Below, piece after piece: positions 34,132 through 46,340 of a stretch of DNA of 64,000 nt. The stretch's first letter is position 1; each line of letters starts with the position of its first letter. The stretch is from Ceratothoa steindachneri (lineage: Eukaryota; Arthropoda; Malacostraca; Isopoda; Cymothoidae). The notes below the pieces were generated by a model. That model was not told the DNA's origin, searched no databases, and worked only from the letters and a program-made list of their open reading frames with translations. Location: assembly GCA_963969495.1 (NCBI GenBank), contig OZ018331.1, forward strand, positions 146,601,845 to 146,665,844, read 5' to 3'. The position numbers were made by a program, and so were the translations under genes.

Positions 34132-35770
34132 CATCTTTATTTATTTGCAACCGGACCTCTTATCTCAGGCAGCGCCGGATACAAATGCTAATAAACGATA
34201 TAAAAGAATATGCATAAAAAACACAAGAAAAATGCCCTTGACTTAATTCCATTCCATCTTTCCATAATACTCTTTTAATTTGACAACTAAACACGCAAAA
34301 CGATGTAAAATAACGAGCTGTTAAACACACGATAACCACTAAAATGATTTTTAAGAGCCTTGGCGATAAACTATTTCAGGAACGCGAAATTTCTAATATG
34401 ATCGATTGCATCTTGACCTTTATTCTATACTAACAAATGGCTTATATACATTGTTTTAATTCAAAATAAAAGTATTTTACGTTTCTAATTACTGATGGAT
34501 TGCCTTCCCAGTATCTTCTTAAACAAAGCCAGATATAAGAATCAAACTGTATGAAAATCGTAGGCGATAAGGTAAATAATTTGTACCTGGAAAATTAAAA
34601 ATAATTTACAGAGGTGTAAGATTTTGAGGTTAGGTAATATAATTCGAAGAAATAAATTGAAAGGATAAGGAACTTTTTTTCTTTTGTACTTAGAAAATGA
34701 CATAGTCGCCTCAACACATTAAAATAATGCTGAATGGCTATGAGGACCTAGATTATTAGAAAACATTTTCTTATATTAAGGAAAAACTCGTAGTATTAGA
34801 TGAAATTAGAAACAAAGAGATATTGATCAACATATATGGCAATTGATACTTCTCTTAAATTATAATCAACAATTAAAATCGATTTGCAGATGTAAGAGAA
34901 AGCACAACTATGATGATGTTGAAAATTGGATTGGACAAAATGACACATAGCAATTGCATCCAGAGCTGCTACTCACTCACCTCTTTCAACTTTGTCATAC
35001 TTCTGATTCCCTTTATACTTATATATTCATTAGTGTTTAAGACACGGAATTCTATACATAACAATGTAATATAGAAAAAATGAGAAAGAAGTCGAAGAAA
35101 GTCGAAGGAAATGACCAATTGGGAATAGCTCTAAATGTTCAGAACCTTCTACGCTTTCTTGCTATCGTCGACTCACCTACTAGTTTTCTCTCTGCCATAC
35201 GAGAGATAAGCTAACCTAAACCCCAACTGTACACATACATCTTTTCAATCATACACAATTAAAAACGAAAGGCATAATATTGACCCACAGTGATTCATAT
35301 ACGTACTAAAGAGGAATAAATTAATATTTTTGTTTCTCTTTTAAGAATCATTTTCTTCCTATTTTTTCAATCTCTTAGTCTGTATCCCTATGGACCTTAA
35401 ATTATCGTGCTTATTTTAGACGAAATTTGCACGAAAGTTGATAAAAGAAATGATTCTAGCGGAGATGTTAACAGAACAAGAAATGTATCAAACTTTATAA
35501 CCATGTCCAAATAATTTGAAATTTTATAGATTTTAGTAAAAGGAAGTTCATTGACTCATCCTTAATTATAGAAGTTTTTAATTTTAATCAGTCATAAGGG
35601 GAGTTTAAATGTAACTCTAATGTGTTAAAACTAATCATAGAAGATAAAGTTAACGACCTTAATTAACGTAACTAGATTAATGTATATTCGTAATCAAATT
35701 TCTTCGCATTTTATCTCAGATACTACTTCCGTCTTTATAAATTTGATAACATGATTCGTTTTTACTTTGT

Positions 35771-35805
<35 letters not shown>

Positions 35806-36189
35806 AATTATTTTAATAGTTTTTATTCTTTTTTGAAAATTATGTGATAGAAATACCTATTCTAGTATTTAAATTACTGTAGGTCTATTAAAAAGTCAGT
35901 ATCCAAAAATTATTAAAAAACTGTATTCTCTCGCTCAATCCAAAATCGCGCTATCGTCCTGTTTCTTTTTTAGTAGGTGAGTGTCGTAGTTTAGCCGAGC
36001 TAATATATATTTATTTGTTTTATTATTTTTTTTAATAAACGAAATAACTTTAAATTGAGGCGTAGGTTTGTGCCTGAGTGATCGCTTGAGGTTTGGGCTC
36101 TAAGAGTGGTAATCTTTATTTTTATTCTAGTGAATGAATAAACTGGGTTTCTTTCTTGACTTATCAAATATTTCCACTTCAACTCGTTA
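34132..36189. other. No gene; (CA)n-(TA)n at 35771-35804
   Basis: AT-rich, without recognisable coding sequence. A compound ACACAC-ATATAT microsatellite lies at 35771-35804. Confidence 0.45.
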
Positions 36190-37300
36190 GGGGATAATTA
36201 AAACAGTGCATTTACTAAAGAAAAATAGACTTTAATAAACATAACCCATTTCACTAAATAACATACAACAAATACAGATCTAATACACTTAAAAAAAGAA
36301 AATGGAATTACTAGGTGAGCTCTCGCAGTTTGCTTCAAGATAAAATTTTACATGGGGAACAATTTTTAAGTTAATAGCTTTGTCCTTAGTCAGACATCCA
36401 ATAAACTAATTTTTATGCACGTGGACATAAATAACAGGATTATCCTTTACGTACATAAGGTAATGGAGATTAATACCAGTTTACATTTAGAATATCTTCG
36501 AGGATTTTTGTTCCTGAGATGCGTAGCTCGAGTAGTTTGCAGTTTGCTCTCCAAGATGGCGTTACTCCGGCTTAACGGTGGATAAGTGACGTCACAGGGA
36601 ATTTCGAGTTGGCGTAAGAGAATCAAAACAGAGACGACGATGAGGCGGGTTGGTTCTCGTTCGTTTATGACCTTAAAAAGGTTTCTAATCTTGGGATATG
36701 TTTATATTCTTTTCTAGTGATTTGGGTCTCGCTTATATAATATCGATTTTGGATAAGAAATCTATCTAGTTTGGAGTTGTCAAACTCAGAAAGAATAAGC
36801 TTTGGAGTCCTCAATCTGTGTCGGTTAATACTCACTAATCTTAGGGCTCGAACGGCGACAAGCTTCCTTGGTACAATCTGGTATTGTACAAGGACTGCAA
36901 ATTCTCCTTAACTTGCAATAGCTTTGTACCGGTGATTTTTGAGTCTTCTTGTCGAACTCGAAAAATCTTCTGTCTCTTCGGTGGGAACGAACAAAAAGCT
37001 AGGTTTACAGGGGTGATCCTGTTATATACCCAATTTACTCCCGCTGAGGTGGGTGGGAAGGTAGATGGGAGGGGGGGGGGTTCGCAAGGTGGGACCTCAG
37101 GTTCGTCTGCTGCACTTTTGCGTCTTGTGGCTCGAAGAGGGAGTAATACAATATCGGCAATTTGCACTTCTGAATGTGTTGTTTATAAGAGCACCCTCGA
37201 AGGGCCTGCCTTTTTGAGCTGAGGTCAGGAACCAGTCTCGTATCACTTACCCTTTTGCCCGTTATCCTATGTTACCGGAGACTATCGAAGGGGCAAGGCT
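36190..37300 (-). repeat. LTR-like sequence, probably solo, no ends proven
   Basis: The left part is AT-rich with TTTAATAAACAT at about 36231; the right part is GC-richer and, read on minus, has GGGTATATAACAGG near 37025 as a TATA-like box. AT-rich R/U5 and GC-rich U3 on minus is the layout I also see at 45.1-46.1, 48.9-50.25 and 58.76-59.75 kb. There is no neighbouring gag or pol and no direct repeats were confirmed. Open frames inside it (36841-37222) look incidental. Confidence 0.3.
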
Positions 37301-37338
37301 AAACCCAGATTTCTTTAGTTATTTTTTCTTTAGACTCG

Positions 37339-37340
<2 letters not shown>

Positions 37341-37429
<89 letters not shown>
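37341..37429. repeat. (TA)n microsatellite
   Basis: About 89 bp of TA repeat with a single ATACAT interruption. Confidence 0.97.
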
Positions 37430-37929
37430 CTAATTTCTTATTATACCTTTACAGTGAGTTTTAGTCTCTAAAGCTTTCAAATATGGGTTAACTGAATTAT
37501 GTGTAATTATAATGTATTTGGTAATGTTTATTGGGTAAAATAAATCTTTAGAACTTTTTAAATTGCAGAAATATTTCTTTCCAAAGAAAAGCGTGAAACC
37601 AAAGATAGTTCCTAAAAAGATTCCATCAAGGAGCAGCATCCTTAGCGCCATAATGACATTAAAAAGTCTGATTAAGTGTGAAGAAGTCATGTGGTCACCC
37701 GAGAGCTTCAAATGAACGCAGATATCGCCTCCGGGTAAGGTTTCAGCTCAAGGATCGGGTTGCTTTCGATGCTAACTTTATCAAGAAGGTAAAGAGGCAA
37801 GTGTAAACGCTCCAGGGCGCACAGTATGGGTGGACACTTTTCCACAAAGGTATCAACTGGAGAAAGGTGGAAAAAAGTCATAATATCAAGAAGAAAGTCA
37901 CGGATAGTCTCCATTTTTGTAGACAATCT

Positions 37930-38555
37930 AAAGAGTCGACTGATGAGGAATAGTGCAAAGTGATAGTCTTTGATGAATCTCCTTCCGCTTGTTTGGATCT
38001 TTTGGAAGATCCATCGTTAGTAGGAGAAAATGAAGTGTTTTCACTAATAATCTGTCGTGCCCACTGTGAAGCATCCGACGAATCTCCCTATCTGGGTCTG
38101 CTTCCTATCTAAGAGAACTAGAGCACTAAGTCTTTGGCCCAAGGACCCTAAGGTTAACTGAAAATGGTACCAAAACTTGATTCATCAGCTCCATTCATCA
38201 AAAATTCAGGACCAATTTTTGTATTATAACTATAACTTCCAGTATGATTTCGAACCTTTTCACAAACGAAAACACGTAACAGAGTTTGTAGATGAAAATA
38301 ACATCAAACCTTTGGGACCTCGGCTCGGGAATTCGCCAGATTTGAACCCAATAGAGAATTTGTGGGTCATATTTATCAACCACAAACCTTTAATTTGATT
38401 ATACTCATATTAGCAGTAAGGAAAGTAGCATCGAATTTTAAGCAGTTGAGGGCGATTATTTGAGAAAAATGGAGCAATATCAGTCAAGATATCATAAATT
38501 GGTTCTCCAGAACACCAAACTGAATTGAAGAACAAGAAGCATATTTATGAATATT
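37930..38555 (+). pseudogene. Tc1-like transposase fragment, first copy
   Basis: KVIVFDES near 37960 matches the first catalytic-Asp block (F-S-D-E-S in relatives). ENNIKPLGPRLGNSPDLNPI then IENLW near 38330-38375 is the C-terminal block containing the catalytic Glu. It continues through stops as LRAIIWEKWSNISQDIIN to the usual C-terminus. The segment around the second Asp is degraded (HKRKHVTEFVDE follows it). The protein would normally excise and integrate at TA. Upstream sequence from 37560 may be its N-terminal part but is too eroded to claim. Confidence 0.82.
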
Positions 38556-38624
38556 GACGGCGCTCATCATTTGACTTGATTTAGGCTCTAAAGTTTTGTA
38601 TATTTTACCTTCAGTTCCACTCTG

Positions 38625-38975
38625 CGAAAAGAGTCAAAGATTTTTTGAGCAATAAGGGTGTTGATCTCCTGGATTGGTCATCTCAAAGTCCCGATCTCAA
38701 CCCTATAGAAAACGTTTGGAAGATTATTGGAGATGGGGCGCGAAGGAGAAATCCAAATAACCGAGTTGAACTCCGGGAATTATTGAAAAACGAATGGAAC
38801 AATATTATCCCATCATTTTGCCAGAAATTAATCATTCCTTTGGTAACAGATATCGGAAATAATTGCTAGTAAAGGGCTATTCACAAAATATTAATGGTAA
38901 AGCTTTCGTTTTGGTTATTGTTCCATTTCATAGTGTTTTTCTAAGTCACCCTTAACTTTTGGCCGCTGCAATTTG
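38625..38975 (+). pseudogene. Tc1-like transposase C-terminus, second copy, with right end
   Basis: KRVKDFLSNKGVDLLDWSSQ then SPDLNPIENVWKIIGDGARR and ELLKNEWNNIIPSFCQKLI give the same C-terminal domain again, only ~70 bp after the first copy ends, with TAG at 38868. It differs in sequence from the first copy (DWSSQSPDLN against GNSPDLN), so it belongs to another Tc1 subfamily. At 38949-38972 the string CACCCTTAACTTTTGGCCGC looks like a Tc1 right terminal repeat. The N-terminal and central parts are absent. Confidence 0.85.
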
Positions 38976-41406
38976 GAAGATAATCTGTTTATTTTGTCAT
39001 AATTTCCCACTATTTAATCCATTTACTTGAAATTTTCACGTCGTTTAGATATTTGATATATCTAAATATGTTTATAATATATATGCTCAACGTTTTGTTA
39101 AACTTCTATAATAAATATTTAAATAAACTTGTTATTACTGACCCTTATATTAGGGCCGCTACTGTATTTTCTTTTCCCAATTTCTTGCAAATTTACTTTA
39201 AATTGGAACGGCAGTTTAAAGATGTATCTTCGAATTGTCTCGGAAATAAGTCTCATTTTTATTCAATTGCGCCCTTTAGGGAGCGATTGTTCTTCTTTGG
39301 TAACTACTATTCAGGAGCAGATAAGTAAAAGCATGAATGTGCATATTCAGAAAAATTTCAAATCATTCTCGTTTTAGCACAAAAATACTCAACGAGCAGA
39401 ACATATACTGAATCCAGTATCGAAATGCTTTTATTTCCACCATTATTGATTTGCTACAATATAAAGGGAATTGTTTAAGAATGACTTCACAAACATATAA
39501 TTATTGATTTAAACCCAATATTCGTGTTGTTCTAAGGCTCATAGGAAAAGGGTCAAATAAAATTTAAAGAAATAACGAAAATGTTTAAATAGAAGGGAAA
39601 TTTTTTTTCATATATTCCTATTTTGCATTCGTATCAAGTTTTGTTGATATAAAATTATTGCAACTTGTTTCTAAGTGTTTTCCTTTGTAAATTGTACAAT
39701 AAATTTAATTTTAATAATGAAAATTGGCTGTAAATCTACGTTTTTATTTTTAAAATTTTCACTAATTTATCTAAAATTTATAAATATAATTTAAATAATA
39801 ATCAAATGTGTCAAGAAGATGATGGAAGAATCTTTTTGATACATAAGTGGCTAATTAACATTTAAGAAAAATAAGATAAAAATTAGTTCTTGTGTTCACA
39901 AACCTTTAAAATTTATTAGATGACAACAAAATTCGCAATCAAGATAAAGTATGACCACTTTTATATGTTATACTACGAGTACATGTTGTATTGCATTTTC
40001 AAATGTTTGAAAGAAAAATGGAAAAATTTGAAATTTGGAGGACAGAAGATCATATGGTTCATTTTTGGAGACACGCAAAATAATTATTAGATGTTATAAG
40101 AAGCTTGTATAATGTACATAGAGAACAAGCCTTAGAAAGAAGTTTAACACCTTCTTTCACAATTTTTTTGGTCTAGACATGCGCGAAAAAGATTTAAAAG
40201 ACTTCCCAAAGATGAACCGAGAGAGAGCACCAAACTCTCCTGTGGTAAATGCATATAACGAATAAACAAATCACATCAATTTCTTGTAATTTCAGGTGAA
40301 ACTAGCAAAGTGTCTCTCATCTAAACATTTTTATCACATTGTGCTCTCTGCCATCTCTCCAATACTCCACTCCTCATGAATACCAGAAGATTATATAGAT
40401 TATATGTTTTTACCATCGCTATCTATGAGAAATAATTGATTGCCAAAGATGTTAAAATATTAGTTTTTCGAAGCCGTTCTAGTGATTTAAAAGAATTTTT
40501 TGACGTTAAACAATAAGATCTTTTACAATGAAATTCCTATACTTTTGTAAGAACTGGCATTTTCCTTATGATCCTTGCCAACTGAGTCTTTTCATGGATG
40601 CAACCTTTTAAAACACAAAAGCTTTTCTTTTGCACAGCAGGAATAATTTTCCATAAATATCTATTGCTCACTCTGTTGTTTTAAAAGACATTTATGCAAA
40701 TATAGTTTTATTATTGAAAGTATTAGGAATAATGAACACCAGTGTTTAATATGCGTAGACGTAAAGTAGTAGCAATATTAATAATTTGTCTCCATTAGGG
40801 ATTTATTAAGTTTATGCCTCTATTGGGTGAGGGAGATGAAAGGAGCTCTTCGTTGGTCACCAGATATATTTATATTCCACCTGGTTTTGTGATCCTCTTT
40901 GCTATTGCGCTCCCCATAAGAATGTTACGAAACGTTGATCATTAAACCCGATTTCGGTGATCCGATAACGTTCCGAGAAATTATTACCTACCTCCAAAAG
41001 GTAGTCCTGACTATTTTTGGCTGGACGATGAGCAAAAATCCTGATATGATTTTGCATTCGAGAAAAATGGTGATGAAAACAAGAAGACTGCAGTTTTATT
41101 TATTTAGGGACTTTGGGTAAAAAATGAAGGAGGAGTTTGAATTCAATTGATTATCGATTTCACGAGCTTATTTTTGATGATGCTTAAATACAACTCTTTT
41201 AATGATCGTGCTTTGGTACGATGAATGAATAAGATTCGTCTTGATGTAAGATCAGTTGCGTAAATGCTATCTCCTAATGCGGGGCAAATGACATGATTGA
41301 TATGACCCAGGGGCGATATGTGAAACTGCTCCTCGAGTCTCTCGAATGATCCTATTTCCGCCTCGATTTCCTATTTTTATACTTGGAAACATTTACAAAC
41401 ATACAG

Positions 41407-41408
<2 letters not shown>
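38976..41408. other. No gene seen
   Basis: AT-rich sequence without recognisable protein motif or tandem structure. Confidence 0.4.
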
Positions 41409-41493
<85 letters not shown>

Positions 41494-41503
41494 TATATAT
41501 ATT

Positions 41504-41537
<34 letters not shown>
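41409..41537. repeat. (TA)n microsatellite with interruptions
   Basis: About 130 bp of TA repeat with a few AAATA, TTTATA and GTATA interruptions near its right end. Confidence 0.97.
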
Positions 41538-42789
41538 CAATACTTTTGAAAACCTTTTCTCTCGTTGTAGTTTGTAATTTGATGCTCACCAAATGTCGTT
41601 ACGATGAAGCTCACCCATTTTAAGGTTCCATTTGCTTTCCTCCTAATGTTTATTTTTGCAAACTGTAACCACAGAATAATTAGTCTAATTACCAATTTAA
41701 CGCTTCACCGCGACTTCAGGCTTCTCGGGAAATCAAAATGCTTATGGTTCTAAAATATCCTGTTACATGTTACAATGTTTCATTGGAGTTTCTTTTTGTC
41801 TCGTTTCACACACATAAATTTATTTACATTGGCTGAGTGTACACATTACTACTTTATGGGTTTGTGTGTGCAGATATTGTGTGCACCACACCTCTTTTAT
41901 GGAAGAAGGATAGTCTTGCTCGAGCGAAATATTGCATAGGCTCTTAGAGACCACTATAGAACGACTGAATAGTAATCTCTAAAAATATTTTTGTGAACCA
42001 AAAATAATTTGGGCCTTCTTCCTATAAATTTAGGACTCGAGCGCAACTATCTAAAGCTTAGTAAAGCAAAAATAAAGGAAGGGATATTTCCAGGCTCTTA
42101 AATCTTACTCATGGAAAACAATGAATTTGAAACTTTTTCGGCTGCGTTATATTGGAAGACGAGCACAGTTTTACCAGCGTGTGTAATATACTGCTCGGAA
42201 AGAACAAGGTTAGGAACCATAAAACACTTTTTTGCAAAAAAATAGTAATTCATATAAGAATTTAGGATGCAATGTATCTCTAAAACTGCAATTCATACAT
42301 TCGCATATTTATTTCTTTTTAAACGATGCAGCATAATTCATCAATGGACATTGTGGAGATTTTCATAAAAAACCTCACTGAAATTTAAAAGAAATACAAG
42401 TGTAAACTGGTCCTTGCAAAGTTGCTTGACTTTTGCTAGACTCTCCAGAAGATAGGCCATAAGAGAAAATAACAGTACTCTGAGAGAATAGTAAAGCAAC
42501 ATAATTTTTTCTATATACACCTAAAAATGGGAAATTGTTATTTTTTTACTCAAAATTTATCAATAGGTAGAATAATATTATTTTTTATAATGTATTTAAA
42601 GTAACATTTACCTGAAATTACTCCGTTACGATTATTTTATGATTATTGTAGAAATTAGTTCTTTGCAAAGGTTCTGTTACACACGGTTTGGATCATTCGG
42701 GAGCTTCACGCCTGTGATAGAAAATGTTGCCTCCATGGCCTTCTAGAAGGATGGCGGCACAATCTTGTGGAGTGTGGAGAGGACTTTGC
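41538..42789. other. No gene seen
   Basis: AT-rich. The last ~100 bp may contain the worn N-terminal part of the next transposase remnant. Confidence 0.4.
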
Positions 42790-43412
42790 TAACCGACGGT
42801 ATGCAACAACAACGTCTTCGCTTACTTCATGACTTAGAGACTCATGGGAATCGAATTCTCACTTTTTTATAATAAAAAAACCTTCCTATTGACCTAGTTA
42901 TCAACAAGTAGAATGAGCGCGTGTTAAGCTTCGTCCAAGAGGTCCCCAATGTCCGATACGTGTCCTTGACCAAGAACTCTGCTTCGTGAAGATTGCCGGC
43001 GGCGTGATTTCGAATGAAGAGATAATGCCACAAAGTGTGGTTTGCGGCCGGTTACCAACTCATGTCGAGGATTACATTGACCTCCCGGTAATGAAAGTAC
43101 TGCCTTGGGTGAGAAAGATCAGAAGAAGGCGGAGAATATCTTTCAGCAGGACCATGTCATGGCCCATGGCTAACACCGTGCAAGGAAATTTGGTCGGCAC
43201 ATTCACCTGATCTCAACACTACGACTAGAGCATGTGGGCGCATGCTGCGGAAAAGGTTCTGCAAAGTTTGCCACAGCAACGTCGACTAGCTGAAGTCCTC
43301 CGTCAACTACCTGTGGACAAGTCTAAACAAAGACTTCGTCCGCAACCTCTGCGTGGCCTTCATATCTCGCCTGGAGCGCCTGCTAGCTGCTGAGGTCAGT
43401 CAGATTAAATAG
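42790..43412 (+). pseudogene. Tc1/mariner-superfamily transposase, third type
   Basis: Plus readings in changing frames give MQQQRLRLLHDLETHGN, LPIDLVINK with NERVLSF, VPNVRYVSLTKNSAS, GGVISNEEIMPQS, YIDLPVMKVLPWV, then MWAHAAEKVLQSLPQQRR and LNKDFVRNLCVAFISRLERL with LAAEVSQIK and TAG at 43410. The order (NKQNDRV-like block, VISNxGxxMP, LPWV, YSVWAHV-like block, SKDFV...RLExV) is that of a mariner-related transposase group with a wider catalytic spacing than the 9.3 kb mariner. The block with the first catalytic Asp falls on two consecutive stops near 42868. No ends were found. Confidence 0.75.
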
Positions 43413-43737
43413 TAATACAAGTTGAGCACATATTTATATGTTAAAACAATAGAGACGTGTATAACTTCATCAAAGTTATCAATGTGGTCTTTGTGGTCGT
43501 AAGGAGTTATAACCGATATATACAATACGTAGATTTTCAATATTTTAACAATTTTCGTTTCGCAATTTAGGAAAAACTCGTCTTTTTGTGAAAAGGAAAT
43601 TCTTTTCGTGATCAACGTACAAAAATACCCAAGAACATCACTTTTTAGTTGCGTGCGAATGTAGTCGCTGGCACGTCTTCATCTCATTATTTTGGTCGGT
43701 CGGTCTGTCCCCGTTTTGCTTTCTTTTTTGTTTTTGT
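43413..43737. other. No gene; GGTCGGTCGGTCTGTCC leader to the minisatellite
   Basis: AT-rich, then a short GTCGGTCGGTCTGTCC string at about 43695-43711 directly before the 120-bp tandem repeat. It probably belongs to the same repeat family. Confidence 0.45.
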
Positions 43738-44105
43738 AATAACATCATAACTATTTGGCCAATTCTTACTATATTTGAAACACTTATGTTGTTTTACATT
43801 ATCTTTCGAATGATATAATTACCAATGTCCTACCAATGTTAGCCCGGGAATTATTTTCTTTTAGGCATAGCATCATAATTATTCAGCCGATTCTAACGAA
43901 GTTTGAAATCTTTATGTTGTTTTGCATTCTCTTCCGGATAATGTAATTGTTAAAGTCCTCGCAAGATTAACCGATGAATTATTTGACAATAACTTGATAA
44001 CTAGAATTGCTGATTATAACGAAATTTGAAACCTTTGTGTTGTTTTACATTTCCTTTCCTATGATAGAATTGTCAAGGTCCTCGCAAGGTTAGGCTGAAA
44101 ATTAG
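43738..44105. repeat. ~120-bp minisatellite, three diverged copies
   Basis: Units begin near 43738, 43865 and 43980. Shared landmarks in each are ATAACTA/ATAATTA, CCGATTCTAACGAA-like text, TTTGAAACCTTTGTGTTG-like text, TTTTACATT, then TAATTG and GTCCTCGCAAG. Copies two and three are closest. Confidence 0.85.
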
Positions 44106-45098
44106 TAAAAGTTTTGAAGATCGTAAGATCATAAGTCAGTTAAAATGAGAGCATAGGCAAACAAAGAAACATACAACCAACAAAATCCGGCTACATAGAT
44201 TTACTCATGGCTACTCCCGACCAGTTGATATTATCAGCTCCAACAAAATAAGGTTAATTTCTGTCTAAAAGTTTTCAGTTTCAATTTTATTCTTTTGTTT
44301 ATTTTTTAACATTTTGTCACCTTTGGTATCCCAATGATTTTATATAGAATTTTTTGCCCTTAGTTTCATGTTTATCATTCTTATTTATTGCTTCACTGTT
44401 GCTTATTTAATTTTAACCTTTCGTTTCCTCGTTTACTCGCATTTATTGATCGTGCAATTCACCTTTACCTCCTGTATTCAACTTATTTTACCTATCATTT
44501 TCACTATCATCTATTTGTATTTTTAACTTACATCGAACTGTTTGCCTACTTTTCGTTTTCCTTTCTGATTCCCGGCTTTTTTATTTTACTTACCTTTCAT
44601 TTTTAATTGTTCCTCCTGCCATTACAATTTTGTCGTATATTACTTTAAAAACAAATTTTTTGTATGCTTATTGATTTTAATTCATGTTTATTATTCATAT
44701 TTGTTATTTTGCCGGGAATATTGTTTATTCAAGTTTTAAATTTCCCTTTTTTGGTCAAACTTGTATTTATCGATCGCTTTACACCTTGTATTCAATGGAG
44801 TTTTAACTTTTATTTTTTCCATATCAAATATCCGTAAATAACTTATATTTAACTGATTGCTTCTCTTTCTGGTTTCGTTTCTGATTGCTGTCTTGTTGAT
44901 TTGGACTTATTCTTCATAGTGTAACTAATATTGAATTGTTTGCCCTATTTTGGCAATTTTGTCAGCTAATTCTTAAAAATTTCTTGTATTCGTATTAGAG
45001 TTAAATTCGCTGAAGATGGTTATTGTTAATCACAGAAACGTCCGGAAATTATATGTTGGGAGCTCTCACGTGGGTCTTTATAATCGTCTTATGAATTA

Positions 45099-45100
<2 letters not shown>
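44106..45100 (+). repeat. Penelope-like 3' untranslated end, with internal duplication
   Basis: A T-rich, gene-free stretch ends in the same 33-nt motif (45010-45042) that follows a Penelope-like endonuclease remnant at 50.3-51.1 kb, and then meets (TA)n. Within it, 44350-44500 and 44680-44830 share an ordered series of strings (CATTTATTGATCG / GTATTTATCGATCG, TGTATTCAA, and so on), indicating an old tandem duplication of about 300 bp. I infer this is the 3' region of a Penelope-like element; no coding part is visible here. Confidence 0.45.
45010..45042 (+). ncRNA. Hammerhead-like motif, copy 1
   Basis: CTGAAGA at 45010-45016, a stem TGGTTA/TAATCA with TTGT loop, then GAAACGTC at 45035-45042. 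CTGANGA and GAAA are the core strands of the hammerhead self-cleaving ribozyme, and GTC is its usual cleavage triplet. Flanks TTCG before and CGGA after can pair as a short stem I. Two extra bases (CA) between stem II and GAAA are irregular. The ACGT joining the core to GTC is self-complementary and too short for an intramolecular stem III. Known Penelope-associated small variants are reported to act as dimers. Confidence 0.45.

Positions 45101-45101
<1 letters not shown>

Positions 45102-45147
<46 letters not shown>
45102..45147. repeat. (TA)n microsatellite
   Basis: 46 bp of TA directly downstream of the Penelope-like 3' end. Confidence 0.97.
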
Positions 45148-45150
<3 letters not shown>

Positions 45151-46157
45151 GGTATAGCCGATATATATCTATCCATGGAGGGGGACTAGATTAACCGAGT
45201 GAATAAGGAAAGATTGAAAGGTCGCCCAAGGGACCTGACCTCGGCTCCGTTATCAGATTATAGGTGAAGGTAATAAGGGGGAATAAATGGAGGGATACTG
45301 TTTTCCGAGTATGCAAGAAAATATCAGAGGCGAGTGAAGATTGGCCTTTAATTACTAGCTATGGCTAAATGCTGTTCTGGGTTATTTAAAAGAGAAGTAA
45401 AAAAAATAATATTTAATAACACAACTCCAAAAAATATATTTACACAAAGAAAATGAATTTTGGATAATCCCGGACTTTGTGGGCTCGATAGTCGGGCAAA
45501 AGGGACAAACTAATGAGTTTAAGGTAGGTAAATGACCAAACTCGGATTCAGTCTTCAAAAGTCGGCGCTAAGCCCAAAAATAAATAAATAATTAGGGGGA
45601 TGACTGGATTAAGGAATCCGCACGCATCGACGTCTGCAGAAGTTAAAGCTTGGACGGCAAATGGACGGGGGGCAATTCGAGGAGAAAAATTGCATAAGGT
45701 TGAGATTTACCTCAAAATTCCTTTGAAGAGAGAGTACTTTTGCTGGCGAACGAGAACAGCCGTTCCTGAGAAATCGCTAATTGACTAGGGCGGAATTCCG
45801 ACGGGAAAACTTCTTGCTTTTGCGCTCGTGGGAACGAAAGCGGCGCTCGAGAAGAGATGTGTCACTTGCTGGATTGCACGTCTGTACTACCTTGTTCCAG
45901 CCGAATCTGACGTTAAATACAGGTGGACGATGGGGGGTGAAATCGCCCCAGGCCACGTATGGAATTCTTTTAAGGTAAACAGATGGCTGGGGGTGGGGAG
46001 TCTTCCAGATACTAGACAGGAGGCAAAATTGCCTCAAGGTTGGGCGGAGAAATCGCTGTGTTCCAAAGCCTCTTTGCGTAGCTTCCAGGCCTATCTCTCG
46101 ACCTGTGACCTCGTATGTGATAGCCACGTGGGGTTTCCTTGAGTCAATTCTTTCACT
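45148..46157 (-). repeat. LTR-like region, possibly 3' LTR of the Gypsy element to its right
   Basis: AT-rich at 45390-45480 and GC-richer at 45600-46140, unlike the surroundings. Located where the 3' LTR of the minus-strand Gypsy element would lie. I could not match it to a second copy at 48.4-50.2 kb by eye, so this is a positional inference. The open frames in it (45777-46142) are in overlapping frames on both strands and look non-functional. Confidence 0.3.
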
Positions 46158-46340
46158 GTATATATATATTAGGGTGACCCTTATTTCATCGTAATTTTGA
46201 TTTTTTTATATTTTACCAGGGGCGGGAAGTTCAAATGTTTTATTTGCTCCGAAAACAATGTATTCAAAGTTATTTTTTAAAATATTAATATGTAGTGGTA
46301 GCTCAACGAGTTTGAAGTTTCCTGTTTTTTGTAAGAGGAT
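46158..46340. repeat. TA-anchored repeat with AGGGTGACCC end, copy 1
   Basis: (TA)n at 46158-46170 is followed by TTAGGGTGACCCTTATTTC and about 165 bp that, inverted, matches 52615-52763: CGTTGAGC against CATTGAGC, GGAGCAAATAAAACATT against TGAGCAAATGGAACATT, and the ending AATAAGGGTCACCCTAATAT against the same string. It lies within the RT end of the Gypsy element. Confidence 0.8.

Noticed and set aside
36841..37222. Overlapping open frames on both strands, 108 and 112 codons
   Set aside because: GC-rich LTR-like sequence tends to stay open; no protein similarity and both strands are open equally.
43738..44105. CRISPR-like array
   Set aside because: Units are contiguous ~120-bp tandem copies without spacers, in an animal-type genome.
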